Positions 14,410 to 16,390 of a DNA stretch of 16,390 bases are shown one piece after another. The notes under the pieces are model-generated. The model was not told the origin of the DNA. It did not search any database and saw nothing but the letters and a program-made list of their open reading frames with translations. The stretch covers positions 1 through 16,390 of the forward strand of contig CABXKZ010000013.1 of the NCBI GenBank assembly GCA_902512865.1, read 5' to 3'. The position numbers were made by a program, and so were the translations under genes. This stretch comes from an uncultured marine group I thaumarchaeote. Its GTDB lineage: Archaea > Thermoproteota > Nitrososphaeria > Nitrososphaerales > Nitrosopumilaceae. The number at the start of each line of letters is the position of its first letter. The first letter of the stretch is position 1.

Positions 14410-14822
14410 TTCTCTATTTCCTTAATTTCATTATGAAGTTTGAATACTGCATTAACTGCATTTTCAGATACAGGTCTAATTCTTGCATATGCTTGTCTTT
14501 CTGCCATACCAGGACCTGAAATTCCAAGTGATACAGGTTTTTGATGTTTTATGGATAATTTAGCTATATTTCTTGCAGTTGAATGAGCTATTACTTCATC
14601 ATGTTTTGTTTGTCCTTTGATGACTGCACCCAAAGTTACTACAGCATCAACATCATTTTTTTGTAATAACTTGTCAATGATTAATGGCATGTCAAAGATT
14701 CCAGGTACATGACTTGTGTGTATGACATCAAGATCTAGTTTCTTTGCAGTTTCTAATGCAACATCATACATTCGTGATGTGATTTTTTGATTAAATTCTG
14801 CTACCACTATTGCAATTTTCAA
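14406..14822 (-). CDS. ribH: 6,7-dimethyl-8-ribityllumazine synthase
   Basis: Condenses 5-amino-6-ribitylaminouracil with the four-carbon product of RibB to form lumazine. The protein has 138 residues. Standard motifs: A-E-F-N at 8-11 (substrate ring stacking), H-V-P-G-I-F-D-M-P at about 38-46, L-G-A-V-I-K-G-Q-T-K-H-D-E-V at about 64-77 with the catalytic His of that motif, and G-I-S-G-P-G-M-A-E-R-Q-A-Y-A-R around 99-113. It probably assembles into a pentamer or icosahedral shell like other RibH. It starts 2 bp after the ribB stop, and its own stop overlaps the arfA start (ATGA). Confidence 0.93.
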   Translation of the reverse strand: MKIAIVVAEFNQKITSRMYDVALETAKKLDLDVIHTSHVPGIFDMPLIIDKLLQKNDVDAVVTLGAVIKGQTKHDEVIAHSTARNIAKLSIKHQKPVSLGISGPGMAERQAYARIRPVSENAVNAVFKLHNEIKEIEK

Positions 14823-14824
14823 AA

Positions 14825-15499
14825 TTAATTCACCTTAGAGAATTCAAGTAATTCCTTACCATCAATAAAAGGAATTGCATTTTCTTTTGCATATTTTTCT
14901 GCTTTATCCACTGACAATGCAGAATATGTTTCAGAGTCCATCATTTCACATATAGCAGTGATTGGAGAAAGATTTGCCAATTGAGTCAGATATACTGACA
15001 TTTCAGTATGACCAGTTCTAGAAGAAAGAAGACCATTTGAGGCAATTAATAGTGGAACATGCCCAGGAGTTTTAAAAGTTGAATTAAAGAATTGTTTTGG
15101 ATTTTCTTTTTGGTATAATGTAGACATTTCTTTAATAGTTAATGCTCTATCTCTATCTGTAATTCCAGTGTAAGTTTGTTTATGATTAATACTAATTGAA
15201 AATGTTGGATGATCTCCATACGGTGCAGTGCCCATAATCATTTTTTTTGATTCTTCATCAAGTTGGTTTGATAAAGATAACATGTTGTGCATGTATTTCA
15301 GCTGTAATTTTTCTGCAAGCAAATTATCAATTGCAAGACAAATTAATCCACCAGCATGTTTTCTCATTCTAACAATATGTTCAGGAGTAACCAATTCTGC
15401 TGCAACTACCATATCAATTTCATTTTCACGGCCATCAGAATCATGAATCATTACAAACTCACCACGTTTTAATGATGAGATTGCAGAATCAAATGTCAT
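14825..15499 (-). CDS. ribB: 3,4-dihydroxy-2-butanone 4-phosphate synthase
   Basis: Makes the four-carbon unit of lumazine from ribulose 5-phosphate, with loss of formate and a magnesium requirement. The protein has 224 residues, the monofunctional length with no GTP cyclohydrolase II domain. The acidic active-site loop is D-S-D-G-R-E-N-E-I-D at 20-29, Cys54 sits in G-G-L-I-C-L, the mid region has T-G-I-T-D-R-D-R-A-L-T-I at 111-122, P-G-H lies at 145-147, and R-T-G-H-T-E at 161-166 supplies the other metal and phosphate contacts. It has its own TATA box with leaderless spacing and an 18-bp palindrome further upstream. It heads the tightly overlapping ribB-ribH-arfA-amidohydrolase-arfC unit. 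Confidence 0.94.
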   Translation of the reverse strand: MTFDSAISSLKRGEFVMIHDSDGRENEIDMVVAAELVTPEHIVRMRKHAGGLICLAIDNLLAEKLQLKYMHNMLSLSNQLDEESKKMIMGTAPYGDHPTFSISINHKQTYTGITDRDRALTIKEMSTLYQKENPKQFFNSTFKTPGHVPLLIASNGLLSSRTGHTEMSVYLTQLANLSPITAICEMMDSETYSALSVDKAEKYAKENAIPFIDGKELLEFSKVN

Positions 15500-15520
15500 A
15501 TTAAAAATTAATTTTTAGTT

Positions 15521-15529
15521 ATTATAAAG
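15521..15529 (-). promoter_or_regulatory. TATA box for ribB
   Basis: Minus-strand CTTTATAAT lies 22-30 nt ahead of the ribB ATG at 15499, the spacing of a leaderless archaeal transcript. It suggests that ribB and the genes after it can be transcribed separately from ribE. Confidence 0.55.
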
Positions 15530-15548
15530 TTTACTAGATTCTTAGTTA

Positions 15549-15566
15549 TTACCAATTTATTGGTAA
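15549..15566. promoter_or_regulatory. 18-bp perfect inverted repeat upstream of ribB
   Basis: TTACCAAT-TT-ATTGGTAA, two 8-bp arms around a 2-bp spacer. It lies about 20 bp upstream of the ribB TATA box and 7 bp after the ribE stop. The GC pair in each arm makes it stand out from the AT-rich surroundings. It could be a binding site for a dimeric regulator of the riboflavin genes, or a hairpin that ends ribE transcripts; a 2-nt loop is too tight for a good RNA hairpin, which favours the operator idea. Confidence 0.4.
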
Positions 15567-15573
15567 ATAATAT

Positions 15574-16158
15574 TCATTTTAAGATGTATTTTCCTAATAC
15601 ATCAGTCTCAATGTTTAGATTATCATTGATGTTTTTTGTTTTAAAATTAGTAATTTGTATTGTGTGAGGTATGAGACAAACAGAAGCTAAATCATTTTTA
15701 ACGTCAACAACTGTTAAGCTTATTCCATCTAGAGCAATAGAACCTTTTTTGACAACATATTTTTTGAGTTTATTTGGAATTTTGAACCAAATTTTAACTT
15801 CTTTTGGTTTTTTCTCTATTTTTTTAATTTGGGCTACACCATCAACATGACCTAAAACAAAATGTCCCTCTAATCTTTCACCTACTTTTAGACTTCGTTC
15901 TACGTTAACTAAACTTCCTACTTTTAGATTTCCTAAGTCTGTTTTTTTCATTGTTTCATCAATCATTTCAAAAGTACAGATATTTTTTGTAATCTTTGTT
16001 GCACTAAGACATACACCATTCAATGCAACACTTTGACCAATTTTCAATCCTTTAGAATCTTTACCTAAATCAACAGATACCTTGATTGCACTACGACTGT
16101 TTGTGTTTTGTTCTATTTTCTTAATTTTTCCAGTACTAGTAATTATTCCAGTGAACAT
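15574..16158 (-). CDS. ribE: Riboflavin synthase, bacterial/eukaryotic type (alpha chain)
   Basis: Dismutates two molecules of 6,7-dimethyl-8-ribityllumazine to riboflavin and 5-amino-6-ribitylaminouracil. The protein has 194 residues with two lumazine-binding barrel repeats. The first starts M-F-T-G-I-I and contains V-A-L-N-G-V-C-L-S-A; the second starts near G-H-F-V-L-G-H-V-D-G and contains I-A-L-D-G-I-S-L-T-V-V-D-V. The C-terminal T-D-V-L-G-K-Y-I segment forms the trimer helix. This is the type found in bacteria, fungi and plants; many euryarchaea use an unrelated, RibH-like riboflavin synthase. The gene has its own leaderless-type TATA box and is separated from ribB by 74 bp. Confidence 0.93.
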   Translation of the reverse strand: MFTGIITSTGKIKKIEQNTNSRSAIKVSVDLGKDSKGLKIGQSVALNGVCLSATKITKNICTFEMIDETMKKTDLGNLKVGSLVNVERSLKVGERLEGHFVLGHVDGVAQIKKIEKKPKEVKIWFKIPNKLKKYVVKKGSIALDGISLTVVDVKNDLASVCLIPHTIQITNFKTKNINDNLNIETDVLGKYILK

Positions 16159-16178
16159 GTTATATCATGACATTTTCT

Positions 16179-16188
16179 GTATAAATAA
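16179..16188 (-). promoter_or_regulatory. TATA box for ribE
   Basis: Minus-strand TATTTATACA lies 21-30 nt ahead of the ribE ATG at 16158. It falls within the 33-bp spacer after the CitE-like gene, so ribE probably has its own leaderless transcript. Confidence 0.5.
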
Positions 16189-16191
16189 TGT

Positions 16192-16390
16192 TTAGATAAT
16201 TTCTAGTAATGCTTTAGCACGTTTATAATGAACTTCATCAATCATCTTTCCATCAACTACAATTGCACCTCTTCCCTTCTTTGTTGACTTTTCGTATTCT
16301 TTGACCACCAATTTAGACCAAGAAATTTCTGAAGAATTAGGGTGGAATATTTTATGAGTTGTCTTAATCTGATTAGGATGTATGATACTT
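16192..16390 (-). CDS. HpcH/HpaI aldolase/citrate lyase beta-type (CitE-like) protein, C-terminal fragment
   Basis: The last 65 residues of a gene that enters from the right edge. The fragment reads I-I-H-P-N-Q-I-K, then S-E-I-S-W-S-K-L-V-V-K-E-Y, K-K-G-R-G-A-I-V-V-D-G-K-M-I-D and H-Y-K-R-A-K-A-L-L. That is the C-terminus of the CitE/malyl-CoA lyase-like family: 'HPxQI', a helix after it, then 'GRGAxVxDGxMID' with the Asp that reaches the active site of a neighbouring subunit. These enzymes cleave or form citramalyl-, malyl- or related CoA thioesters. Which substrate applies cannot be told from the fragment. Its stop at 16192-16194 precedes ribE by 33 bp on the same strand. Confidence 0.85.
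   Translation of the reverse strand, partial: SIIHPNQIKTTHKIFHPNSSEISWSKLVVKEYEKSTKKGRGAIVVDGKMIDEVHYKRAKALLEII

Noticed and set aside
1..16390. Search for tRNA, rRNA, CRISPR arrays, insertion sequences or prophage genes
   Set aside because: No cloverleaf-like element, regularly spaced repeats, transposase or integrase was recognised. The window reads as core chromosome.

Overview
The window is AT-rich, densely packed archaeal DNA, most likely from a marine ammonia-oxidising thaumarchaeon of the Nitrosopumilus type. The archaeal markers are transcription factor E, a NAC-alpha homologue fused to a UBA domain, the tRNA Cm56 methyltransferase aTrm56, GTP cyclohydrolase III (ArfA), a reductase-only RibD (ArfC), an AbrB-PhoU protein, and TATA boxes about 25 nt ahead of start codons, which point to leaderless transcripts. 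Haem O synthase and a bacterial-type riboflavin synthase fit an aerobic thaumarchaeon. No mobile element, CRISPR array, tRNA or rRNA was seen. No gene-free stretch exceeds 300 bases; the longest are about 125-185 bases and hold promoters.

Layout. (1) 1-2980: the N-terminus of a CobD/HisC-like aminotransferase on the minus strand, diverging from a plus-strand run of aspartate-semialdehyde dehydrogenase, an Lrp/AsnC regulator, haem O synthase (CtaB) and a 58-residue DUF1059 protein. (2) 2983-6360, minus strand: a tight four-gene unit, read from the right as a zinc-ribbon protein with a duplicated 50-residue module, a small proteasome-chaperone-like protein, a UbiD-family decarboxylase (probable anhydromevalonate phosphate decarboxylase) and a zinc-binding MDR oxidoreductase. 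(3) 6530-8481, minus strand: a RuvC/YqgF-like protein whose 5' end looks frameshifted, an ATP synthase stalk-like coiled coil, NAC-alpha and a PUA-domain protein. (4) 8664-11842, plus strand: AbrB-PhoU regulator, HflX GTPase, aTrm56 and TFE, closely spaced. (5) 11839-16158, minus strand: a riboflavin gene cluster, read from the right as ribE, ribB, ribH, arfA, an amidohydrolase and arfC, with the last four gene junctions overlapping or only 2 nt apart. (6) 16192-16390: the C-terminus of a CitE/HpcH-type lyase.

In the riboflavin cluster ArfA opens GTP, ArfC reduces the ribosyl side chain, RibB makes the four-carbon unit, RibH forms lumazine and RibE dismutates lumazine to riboflavin. The amidohydrolase between arfA and arfC overlaps both and keeps every metal ligand plus the Glu of a purine/pyrimidine-type deaminase. 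ArfC lacks the deaminase domain of bacterial RibD, so this protein is a strong positional candidate for the pyrimidine deaminase step that lacks a well-established archaeal enzyme. This is the most interesting hypothesis in the window. Other points of note are a one-base reading-frame break in the RuvC-like gene, a 98-bp perfect internal repeat in the zinc-ribbon gene, a UbiD with an altered catalytic motif, and a perfect palindrome upstream of ribB.
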